Source: Phycisphaerales bacterium
GTDB lineage: Bacteria > Planctomycetota > Phycisphaerae > Phycisphaerales > UBA1924
Direction of reading: 5' to 3'
NCBI GenBank assembly: GCA_029260395.1
Contig: JAJDDJ010000022.1
Location: 100,099 to 164,098 of the forward strand
DNA length: 64,000 nt
Notes under the pieces: model-generated
Told to the model about the DNA's origin: nothing
The model's input: only the letters and a program-made list of their open reading frames with translations
Database searches by the model: none
Shown here: in pieces, positions 43,890 to 51,587 of the stretch
How positions within the stretch are numbered: position 1 is the stretch's first letter
Layout of the letters: the number at the start of each line of letters is the position of its first letter
Program-made: the position numbers and the translations under genes

Positions 43890-46638
43890 GGCTTTCTTTC
43901 CTCTCTACTTGTTGAGTGCTCGCGGCTTGGATGCCCATCGATCGCTTGATGGCGGCCTGCGTGAAGACGCGTAGGCCCTTCTCTGGGTCGTAGCCGTGGA
44001 TCTCGGTGACATCGAGTTCGAGCAGGTACGCGATGATCTCTTGGCTGATGACCTGCCCGGGCACGAGCACCGGGAAACCCGGCGGGTACGGCGTAATAAA
44101 CGCCGCCGAAACGTACTCCCGGCCCGCCTTGATCTCGCTGAGCGTGCTGCGATCGAGTGAAACGAGATCGATGTTGGCATCCTCATACGCGAGGAAGTAC
44201 GCCCGCCGTAGATCGCCCTCGGCGGTGCCCGATGCGTCTGGCTTGAAGGCCTCGTGGAACCGGCTGAAGTTGGGCAAGGGCGGCCCGTCGAGCAGCGAGT
44301 CCACCTTGGCCGAGTGCCGACTGAGGCCCGAGCTGCTCTCGAGCGAGAGCCGATCGGCGATGTCGTGGCTGATCTCGACAAGAACGTCGATGAGGTACGC
44401 GATGTCGCCGCGGGTGGTCCCGATGTTGGGCATGAACAGCACGGTGTTGCGCGAGGTTTTGTTGATCTGGATGTCGTACTTGTCCATCAGCAGGTGGCGG
44501 AACGTATCGCCGTCCATGCCCGTAGCGCCGATGTACAGCGTGACCCGGGTCGGATCGAGCGTGAACTCATCTTGATGGTACGCCACTTCCATCTGGCCCC
44601 AGCCATGCGTGCTGTCGTAATAGAACTCGATGCCCGACGGTCGATGCTCTGCCGGGATCATGTCCTGCGGCTTGAGCACCGAGAAGAACCTCGTGAGGTC
44701 CGGGTGCTCGCTGATGCGCTGCCTGAGCGTCATCGCCAGACCGATGGTCTGCTCGACAAGCTCGAACCCTTCGAGTTCGACCTGACGCCGGCCCGCGTCG
44801 AGCGATGCGATGATCTGGTAATTTGGCGAGGTCGAGGTGTGGGTCATGAACGCCTCGTGGAACGAGTCGCTGACTTTCTGCTCGAAGTCTTCGTCAAAGA
44901 CGTGGATCATCGAGCCCTGCCGAAGCGAGGTCAGCGTCTTGTGCGTCGACTGCGTCGCGTAGACTCGCACTTTGACGGAATCGGGATCGACCATCGTTTC
45001 GCGGCTCGCTCCGAACGCCTTGCGGTACTCGGGTGAGCGGTACTTTTTGCGAAGCCTGGCCGCGGCATCCATGGCGGTTCGCTGGCGCAGGGTCGGACTG
45101 AACCGGCCGTAGGCGAACCACGCCTCGTCCCACAGAAAGACCATATCGGGCTTGATCGCCAGCACCCGTTCCATGACCTGCTGCGGGTCGTAAGTGATGC
45201 CGTCGAACGTGCAGTTGGTCAGAATGAGCATTCGCACGCGGTCGAGCTTGCCGGCGTCCTTCAGCTCCAGCAGCTGCCGTTCGATTTCGTCCAGCGGCAC
45301 CGCGCCGTACATCGAGTATTGCGGAAGGGCGTACGAATCAAGGTAGACCGTCATCGCGCCCGCGAGCACGAGCGCGTAGTGATGCGACTTGTGGCAGTCG
45401 CGATCAACCAGCACAATGTCTCCCGGCTGGATAAGCGCCTGGGAGACAATCTTGTTGGCGGTGGATGTGCCGTTGGTGACGAAGAACGTCTCTCTCGCAC
45501 CGAACGCTCGCGCGGCAAAATCCTGGGCCCGCTTGATGGGGCCACGCGGCTGGAGCAGTGAATCAAGCCCGCCGCTGGTCGCGGACGTCTCGGCCATGAA
45601 AATGTTCGGTCCGTAGAAATCGAGCAGGTCGCGGGCCCAGTGCCCGCTGCTCATCGACTTGCCGCGCGCGATGGGCAGTGCGTGAAAGACGCCGGTGGGT
45701 TTGGCGCTGAATTTGCGAAGCGCATCAAAGAAGGGCGTCGCGTACCGCTCGCGGATCCCCTTCATGATGCTCAGGTGCTGCTCCATGTACTGTTCGAGCC
45801 TGTAGAACACCCTGCGGAACTCGGTGCCCATGTTGCCCGCTACGCGATCCAGCGGCGCATCGGTCACGAGGAACAGATCGAGCTCGGGCCTTAGCTTCTT
45901 GAGCAGCTTGCCCAGCTCAACACTGCGCTCAAGCCCGAAGCAGGTGGGCATCGGATCGCGTTCGAGCACATCGAGGTAGCGTTGGAATGCGGGGTGCTTG
46001 TGAGCCGTTCGGAACGAGTAGTTGTACCGCAGGAACACCGTCTGGATCGTCCAGTTGAATTGCACCGCGATCAGCGCATCTTCGAGCGTTGGCACGGTGA
46101 CCACGTCATACGTGAACTCGTCGCTCTCGCGCCGGCAGGCCCATAGCCCCTCGCGGAGCTCATCGCGGTCATACGAGTCGTTCCCATCGACCACAAGCAC
46201 CTCGAAGTACGGCTTGTCGGACTTGTTGCTCGTTTCGTAGCGTCTCGTCATCTGATGACGCATTTCGTCTATGTGACGTCCGTTCTGAGATCGCTCCTCG
46301 TTGTCGCGATCGCGGAGCCGATAGGCATCGCTCACGAGCTGTCTGGCGAGGTCACGGGCCTCATGAGCCAGATCGGCGTACTCCGCTGATGCGAGGATCC
46401 CCGCCATCTCTTCGATCTTTGCGACACCTGGGAACGCCCAGTACGCCTCGAAATCTCGCAGCAGAACGATGCTCTCCTGCACCAGCGAACGGGGCTCGGT
46501 TAGGTCCCGCCCCTCGCGCGCGAACTCGTTGAGCCACGCGCACCGAACCTGGAAGTCGTTCCAGGTGTCCATGCGGATCTGCGGCACGGTGTACGGCCCG
46601 GGATGGCTCGGATCGGGTTGCCCGTCGATGTGGCTCAC
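43864..46638 (-). CDS. PLP-dependent Orn/Lys/Arg decarboxylase
   Basis: The 924-residue protein has an N-terminal wing/receiver-like domain (about 145-290, EVLVVDGNDSYDRDELREGL), the large PLP domain (FVTNGTSTANKIV, FLWDEAWFAYGRFSP) and a C-terminal domain ending GFPVLVPGQVISQEIIAYLL. The PLP-binding Lys is near residue 567 in YATQSTHKTLTSLRQGS. Fold-I enzymes of this type decarboxylate arginine, lysine or ornithine. Substrate cannot be set from sequence. The GTG start overlaps the nitrilase stop (GTGA). It is the central enzyme of the operon. Confidence 0.92.
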   Translation of the reverse strand: MSHIDGQPDPSHPGPYTVPQIRMDTWNDFQVRCAWLNEFAREGRDLTEPRSLVQESIVLLRDFEAYWAFPGVAKIEEMAGILASAEYADLAHEARDLARQLVSDAYRLRDRDNEERSQNGRHIDEMRHQMTRRYETSNKSDKPYFEVLVVDGNDSYDRDELREGLWACRRESDEFTYDVVTVPTLEDALIAVQFNWTIQTVFLRYNYSFRTAHKHPAFQRYLDVLERDPMPTCFGLERSVELGKLLKKLRPELDLFLVTDAPLDRVAGNMGTEFRRVFYRLEQYMEQHLSIMKGIRERYATPFFDALRKFSAKPTGVFHALPIARGKSMSSGHWARDLLDFYGPNIFMAETSATSGGLDSLLQPRGPIKRAQDFAARAFGARETFFVTNGTSTANKIVSQALIQPGDIVLVDRDCHKSHHYALVLAGAMTVYLDSYALPQYSMYGAVPLDEIERQLLELKDAGKLDRVRMLILTNCTFDGITYDPQQVMERVLAIKPDMVFLWDEAWFAYGRFSPTLRQRTAMDAAARLRKKYRSPEYRKAFGASRETMVDPDSVKVRVYATQSTHKTLTSLRQGSMIHVFDEDFEQKVSDSFHEAFMTHTSTSPNYQIIASLDAGRRQVELEGFELVEQTIGLAMTLRQRISEHPDLTRFFSVLKPQDMIPAEHRPSGIEFYYDSTHGWGQMEVAYHQDEFTLDPTRVTLYIGATGMDGDTFRHLLMDKYDIQINKTSRNTVLFMPNIGTTRGDIAYLIDVLVEISHDIADRLSLESSSGLSRHSAKVDSLLDGPPLPNFSRFHEAFKPDASGTAEGDLRRAYFLAYEDANIDLVSLDRSTLSEIKAGREYVSAAFITPYPPGFPVLVPGQVISQEIIAYLLELDVTEIHGYDPEKGLRVFTQAAIKRSMGIQAASTQQVERKESHGRHPTGI

Positions 46639-47618
46639 GCGCCCCCCACCGGAGGAGTCGGCGGTAGCCCGCCGACGTCGGCGGTAACCGGCGTCACAGC
46701 GGCCCCAGTCGCAACGGCCGCGATGGGCGGCACAGTCGTGGACTCTTCCGTTAGGCCGGCGCGCGATCCGCGCGCCATCTTCTCCAGTGGCCCCAGCGTG
46801 TCGAGGTACGAGGCCACGCCCGATGCACGGTCGTACACACTGAACACGACCTTGCGGTCGCGGAAGCTCTTGAGTGGCTGGCCGAGCCCCTTGAGTCCGA
46901 CTTCACGGGACCGACGCACACGGTCCAGATCAATCTCGATTGGAAGTAATTCTTCGTTGGTGCCAGCCTGGTAGAGCACGTCGCCCGTTGGCGAGACGAG
47001 AAGCGATCGCCCGTTGCCGCCGTCACCGATGCCGTTGATGTCGATGATGAAGCACTGGTTCATCGCTGCGGACGCCTTCACGATCGAGAGCTCCACCTCG
47101 CGGTCGATGCTCGGCGTGAGTGTCGGATGGATGATGACCTCCGCGCCCATCGCTGCCAGCGTGCGCGTGGTTTCGGGCAGCCACATGTCGTAGCAGATGC
47201 TCAGCCCGAAGCGACCCACATCCGGCACATCGAACACGCAGAACTCGGTGCCTTGTTCGACCCCGGTCTCGTAAGGCATGAACGGGAACATCTTGCGGTA
47301 GCGCGTGATGACATGCCCCGCCGGGTTGATGACGGGAGCCGTGTTGTAGATGCCGTCGGCTGCGCTCTCGTACAGCGACCCGGGAATCAGCCAGATCCCG
47401 TGCTTGGCCGCGAGTTCGCAGTAGCGCTTCTCCGTGTCGTTGGGCACGGGCATCGAGTTGCCGGTCCAGCCGCCGAACGTCGCGAGTTCGCTCACCACCA
47501 CCATCTGCACCCATGGGTACAGCAACATAAGCATCTCGATGCGATCGCAGATGTGCTCCAGGTTTGATTTCCGACCCGAAATATTGAGTTGAAGGCCCGC
47601 GAGCGCGAATGGACGCAT
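46635..47618 (-). CDS. Carbon-nitrogen hydrolase (nitrilase superfamily amidase)
   Basis: The 327-residue enzyme has the catalytic triad of the superfamily: Glu44 (VVVSELATFGG), Lys109 (ITRYRKMFPFMP) and Cys142 (GLSICYDMWLPETTR). It hydrolyses a linear amide, N-carbamoyl compound or nitrile. The C-terminal 40 residues are Ala/Thr/Pro-rich and probably unstructured. Between gabT and the decarboxylase, N-carbamoylputrescine amidase is attractive (agmatine route to putrescine), but family members act on many amides. It starts six bases from the gabT stop, with a GGGAG site. Confidence 0.87.
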   Translation of the reverse strand: MRPFALAGLQLNISGRKSNLEHICDRIEMLMLLYPWVQMVVVSELATFGGWTGNSMPVPNDTEKRYCELAAKHGIWLIPGSLYESAADGIYNTAPVINPAGHVITRYRKMFPFMPYETGVEQGTEFCVFDVPDVGRFGLSICYDMWLPETTRTLAAMGAEVIIHPTLTPSIDREVELSIVKASAAMNQCFIIDINGIGDGGNGRSLLVSPTGDVLYQAGTNEELLPIEIDLDRVRRSREVGLKGLGQPLKSFRDRKVVFSVYDRASGVASYLDTLGPLEKMARGSRAGLTEESTTVPPIAAVATGAAVTPVTADVGGLPPTPPVGGA

Positions 47619-47623
47619 GAGAA

Positions 47624-48949
47624 CTACGCTCCCTTGGCGCTCGCGTGCGCGAGGCCCTTGGTCAGTTTCAGAATGGTACGTTCGAGTATATCAAGTCCGC
47701 GGCTGAGCGTCTCGTCCGTGATAACGAGCGGTGCGAGCACGCGGATGACGTTGCTATCGACACCCGCAGGAATGAGGAGCAGCCCGCTCGCCCTGCAGTC
47801 GTCGATGATGTGTTTGACAAGAGCACCGCTCGGCTTGGATGGATCGCCGCCCTCGCAGAACTCGATCCCCATCATCGCGCCCAAGCCCCGCACATCCGAG
47901 ACATCCGGAAGCCTTGCCGCGATGGACTCGAACCGGCCGCGGATCAGTTCGCCCTGCTGCTCGCCGCGGGCGTTGAGCCCGAGTTGCTCCATGCGGCCGA
48001 TGGTCGCAAGCGCTGCGGCGCACGCGACCGGGTTGCCGCCGTAGGTTCCGCCGAGCGTGCCGGGCGACACCTTGTCCATAATCTCGGCCTTACCGAGCAC
48101 CGCTGATATCGGCAGCCCTCCGCCCATCGATTTGGCCCAAGTCGAGAGATCGGGGGTGATGCCGTAGTGCTCCATGGCCGACCACCGGCCCGTGCGCGCA
48201 AAGCCCGTCTGCACTTCGTCTGCGATCAACACGATGCCGTGCTCGTCGCAGATCTCTCGCAGACCTTGCATGTAGCCCTGGGGCACGACGGTAAATCCGC
48301 CCTCGCCCTGAACGGGTTCGATGATGATTGCGGCGACCGTGTTCGCTGCGACCGTGTCCTTGAACGCCGAGCGCAGCCTCGATAGCTCTTGCTCGACAAC
48401 CTCGGCCTCGCTAGGGCCGCTGCGCGACCTGAAGAGCGGGAAGGGAAGGCGGTAGACCTCCGGAGCGAACGGGCCGCAACCCACTTTGTAGGTGAGTTTG
48501 GATGTCAGGGTGGTGGCGAGCAGCGTTCGGCCATGAAACCCGCCGGTGTAGCAGATGACCGCAGAGCGGCCGGTAGCCTGACGCGCGATCTTGATCGCGT
48601 TCTCCACCGCCTCAGCGCCGGTGTTAACCAGCATCGCCTTGGTGCTCGCGCCGTGCGGGATCAGCTCGACTAGCCGTTCGCACAGCGCGACGTAGGGCTC
48701 GTAGGTGGCGACGTGGATGCCCGCGTGCAACAGCCGGTTAGCCTGCTCGGTGATGGCGCGAACGACCTCCGGGTCGCAGTGCCCGACGTTCATCACGCCG
48801 ATGCCGCCTGCGAAGTCGATGAACTCCTTGCCGTCCTCATCGGTGATAATCGCGCCGCTAGCTTGGGCAGCGGTCATCGGACTTTGCATGCCCACGCCTT
48901 GGCACACGACTCGCTGCCGCCTGGCGACCAGCTTCTCACTTGCCGTCAT
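47624..48949 (-). CDS. gabT: Class III aminotransferase, 4-aminobutyrate aminotransferase-like
   Basis: The 441-residue fold-I PLP enzyme has the motifs LVNTGAEAVENAIKIARQAT, ICYTGGFHGRTLLATTL, VLIADEVQTGFARTGRWSAM and the PLP Lys in LSTWAKSMGGGLPISAVLG. It transfers the amino group of GABA (or a related omega-amino acid) to 2-oxoglutarate to give succinic semialdehyde. The ATG at 48949 is chosen because AGGAG lies six bases upstream; an ATG at 48997 inside the gabD gene has no such site. It sits 35 bases after gabD. Confidence 0.92.
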   Translation of the reverse strand: MTASEKLVARRQRVVCQGVGMQSPMTAAQASGAIITDEDGKEFIDFAGGIGVMNVGHCDPEVVRAITEQANRLLHAGIHVATYEPYVALCERLVELIPHGASTKAMLVNTGAEAVENAIKIARQATGRSAVICYTGGFHGRTLLATTLTSKLTYKVGCGPFAPEVYRLPFPLFRSRSGPSEAEVVEQELSRLRSAFKDTVAANTVAAIIIEPVQGEGGFTVVPQGYMQGLREICDEHGIVLIADEVQTGFARTGRWSAMEHYGITPDLSTWAKSMGGGLPISAVLGKAEIMDKVSPGTLGGTYGGNPVACAAALATIGRMEQLGLNARGEQQGELIRGRFESIAARLPDVSDVRGLGAMMGIEFCEGGDPSKPSGALVKHIIDDCRASGLLLIPAGVDSNVIRVLAPLVITDETLSRGLDILERTILKLTKGLAHASAKGA

Positions 48950-48984
48950 CTCGAACTCCTCACGGGGACTATCGCCTTGCCCGT

Positions 48985-50418
48985 TCACAGCTTCCATGAT
49001 ACGTACTTGAGCTCGGTGTACTCGTCCATCGCGTACTTGCCGCCCTCGCGCCCGAAGCCCGAGTGCTTGACCCCACCAAAGGGTGCCTGGGCCGTAGAGG
49101 GCCCGCCGTCGTTCGCGCCGATGATGCCGTACTCGAGCGCTTCAGCGACCCGCATGGTGCGTGCGCCGTCGCGTGTGAAGAAGTACGCCGCCAAGCCGTA
49201 CTCCGAGGCGTTGGCCAGTTCGATGACTTCCTGCTCGCTATCGAACCTCGCGAGCGGCGCCACCGGACCGAACGTCTCCTCCCGGCTGATGAGCATGTCA
49301 GACGACATCTCCCCCACCAGCGTCGGAGCAAAGAACCGGTCGGCTCGGCCGTCCACCTTCACGCGCTTGCCGCCGGTCAGCAGCTTGCCGCCGTGCGCAC
49401 GCGCATCGTCGATGTGCGACTCGACCTTGGTGACAGCGTCGTCGTTGATCAGCGGCCCGACGTGCACACCCTCTTCGAACCCGTCGCCTACGCGGAGGCC
49501 CCCGATGGCGGTGGCAAACTTGGCTGCGAACTCTTCATACACACCGGCCTGGATGTAGAAGCGGTTGGCGCAGATGCATGTCTGCCCCGCATTGCGGAAC
49601 TTGCACGCCAAAGCGGCCGCCACAGCCCCGTCGAGGTCCGCATCATCGAACACGATGAACGGCGCGTGCCCGCCCAGCTCGAGCGAGAGCCGCAGCAGGT
49701 TCTTGGACGCGCTGGCCATCAGCATCCGACCGACCGACGTCGAGCCCGTGAACGAGAGCTTGCGGACGCGAGGGTCCTCGAAGATCGCGCCACCGATCTC
49801 GGCGGGCTTGCCCGTGACGATGTTGATGACCCCGTCCGGAAACCCCGCCTCGCACGCGAGTTCACCGATAGCCAGCGCCGAAAGCGGTGTTTCTTCTGCG
49901 GGCTTGATGACAACCGTGCAGCCAGCCGCAAGAGCCGGGCCGAGCTTGCGCGTGATCATCGCCGCCGGGAAATTCCAGGGCGTGATGATCGCCGTCACCC
50001 CCACCGGCTGGCGGAGAACGAGGATGCGTTTGTCGGGTGCGGACGCGGGCAGGATCTCGCCGTTAAGGCGTTTGGCTTCCTCCGCCGACCAGTCTAGAAA
50101 CGAGGTCGCGTAACCGATCTCACCCTTGGCCTCAGCGAGCGGCTTGCCCTGTTCGAGCGTCATCAGCTTGGCGAGTCGATCGGTGTCTCGCTGCATGAGC
50201 GACGACAGCTTGTGGAGCAGGTTCGCCCGGTCGGCGGCGGTCCGCGCCGCCCAGGGCTTGAAAGCGCCCCACGCCGCATCGATCGCCCGCCCGGTCTCGG
50301 CGGCCCCGCCACATGGGACCGAGGCGACCAGCTCATCGGTCGCCGGGTTCGTCACCGCCAGCGTCGAGCCATCGTCCGCACCGATCCACTTACCGCCAAC
50401 CAGACTTTGCGTTTGCAC
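48985..50418 (-). CDS. gabD: NAD(P)-dependent succinate-semialdehyde dehydrogenase
   Basis: This 477-residue aldehyde dehydrogenase has VTPWNFP-type signature VTAIITPWNFPAAMITRKLG, the catalytic Glu in RLSLELGGHAPFIVFDDAD, Cys in FRNAGQTCICANRFYIQAG and the C-terminal GGVKHSGFGREGGKYAMDEY. These match GabD-type enzymes, which oxidise succinic semialdehyde to succinate. The start is a GTG with GAGGGG upstream. It is the first gene of the operon with gabT next, consistent with the GABA shunt. The substrate of the gabT/gabD pair could extend to glutarate semialdehyde. Confidence 0.93.
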   Translation of the reverse strand: MQTQSLVGGKWIGADDGSTLAVTNPATDELVASVPCGGAAETGRAIDAAWGAFKPWAARTAADRANLLHKLSSLMQRDTDRLAKLMTLEQGKPLAEAKGEIGYATSFLDWSAEEAKRLNGEILPASAPDKRILVLRQPVGVTAIITPWNFPAAMITRKLGPALAAGCTVVIKPAEETPLSALAIGELACEAGFPDGVINIVTGKPAEIGGAIFEDPRVRKLSFTGSTSVGRMLMASASKNLLRLSLELGGHAPFIVFDDADLDGAVAAALACKFRNAGQTCICANRFYIQAGVYEEFAAKFATAIGGLRVGDGFEEGVHVGPLINDDAVTKVESHIDDARAHGGKLLTGGKRVKVDGRADRFFAPTLVGEMSSDMLISREETFGPVAPLARFDSEQEVIELANASEYGLAAYFFTRDGARTMRVAEALEYGIIGANDGGPSTAQAPFGGVKHSGFGREGGKYAMDEYTELKYVSWKL

Positions 50419-50604
50419 TGGAACCCCTCGCCCCGCTCGCACGCTGCGGGTAGCTACCGACCTGAACGAACCGCCCGAACCGCTCCTTACTGTAGGGGAG
50501 CGCCCGACCATTCGCACTGCGATCGAGCGCCCCCTGGTAGGCTCTGGGCGGCCTCCTCTTTGCCACCAATACTCCGTGCCCAACGCACACAGGCGAGCTC
50601 CCCA

Positions 50605-51573
50605 TTGACCACCCCGCCCATCGCCAATCGCGAACTCTGGGGCATCGACATCGGCGGCACCAAAGTCGTGGTAGCGATCGGCGATGCGACCGGCACCGTT
50701 CATTTCTCCGGCCGATTCCCGGCTGACCGCGACGAGTCGCCCGAGCACACGATCGACCGGGCGCTCGGGCTGCTCGCCGAACGATCGACCGAGCCTGCGG
50801 GGCCGAGCGGCATCGGGGTGTCGTGCCCCGGGCCGTTCGATCGCTCGGCCAAACGCTTCTGCGACACGCCCAACATGCCCCGCTGGCAGGGCTTTGAGAT
50901 CGGGGCGTACATGGCGAACGCGCACCCGGCACCGTGCAAGTTCATGAACGATGCCAACGCCGCTGCGCTCGCCGAGCACCGCTGGGGAGCTGGCAAGGGC
51001 ACTGCTTCAATGCTCTTTCTGACCATGTCCACCGGGTTCGGCGCCGGGCTGGTTCTCGACGGGCGGGTTTACCAAGGGCCGCGCGGGTTCGCGGGCGAGG
51101 TCGGGCGCATCCAACTCGCGGATGACGGCCCCATCGGTTTCGGCGCTGCGGGCACCGTTGAGGGCTTTCTGAGCGGGCCGGGCATCGAGCAGCAAGCGCG
51201 GTCCGAGGCACTCGCGTGCGCGCAGCGGGGCGAACCCACCGCGCTGCTTGATGCGTGCGCACCGCTCACATGCGAGCGGCTGTGCGCAATCGCCGAAGCC
51301 GGCGATGCTGCAGCTCTGCGAGTGACCAACCGAGTGGCTGATCGCCTCGGCCAACTGATCGGGCTGCTGGCCAACGTGCTCGAGCCCCAGATGGTCGTGC
51401 TCGGCACGATCGGTGAAGCCCACCCGAAGCTGTTCATACAAAGAGCGACCGAGCACCTGGAACGATGCTGCGTCCGCGAGACGCTCAGAGGGCTGACGAT
51501 CGTCCCCGGTGCGCTCGGCAGCCTGCGGCCCGCGCTGGCCTCGATCTCCATCGCGATGGACGAGCCAAAGTGA
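50605..51573 (+). CDS. ROK-family sugar kinase, atypical zinc site
   Basis: This 322-residue protein has ROK/actin-fold motifs: WGIDIGGTKVVVAIGD (phosphate 1), IGVSCPGPFDR, FMNDANAAALAEHRWGAGKG and FLTMSTGFGAGLVLDGRVYQ. GEVGRIQL precedes the place where ROK kinases have C-x-C-G-x-x-G-C-x-E, but here it reads IGFGAAGTVEGFLSG with no Cys, so the zinc site is absent. It likely phosphorylates a hexose, N-acetyl sugar or related compound, but loss of the zinc cluster leaves specificity unclear. The start is a TTG (50605) without a clear ribosome binding site. It is convergent with ppc, 14 bases apart. Confidence 0.82.
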   Translation: MTTPPIANRELWGIDIGGTKVVVAIGDATGTVHFSGRFPADRDESPEHTIDRALGLLAERSTEPAGPSGIGVSCPGPFDRSAKRFCDTPNMPRWQGFEIGAYMANAHPAPCKFMNDANAAALAEHRWGAGKGTASMLFLTMSTGFGAGLVLDGRVYQGPRGFAGEVGRIQLADDGPIGFGAAGTVEGFLSGPGIEQQARSEALACAQRGEPTALLDACAPLTCERLCAIAEAGDAAALRVTNRVADRLGQLIGLLANVLEPQMVVLGTIGEAHPKLFIQRATEHLERCCVRETLRGLTIVPGALGSLRPALASISIAMDEPK

Positions 51574-51587
51574 GAATGTTCCGAGAA

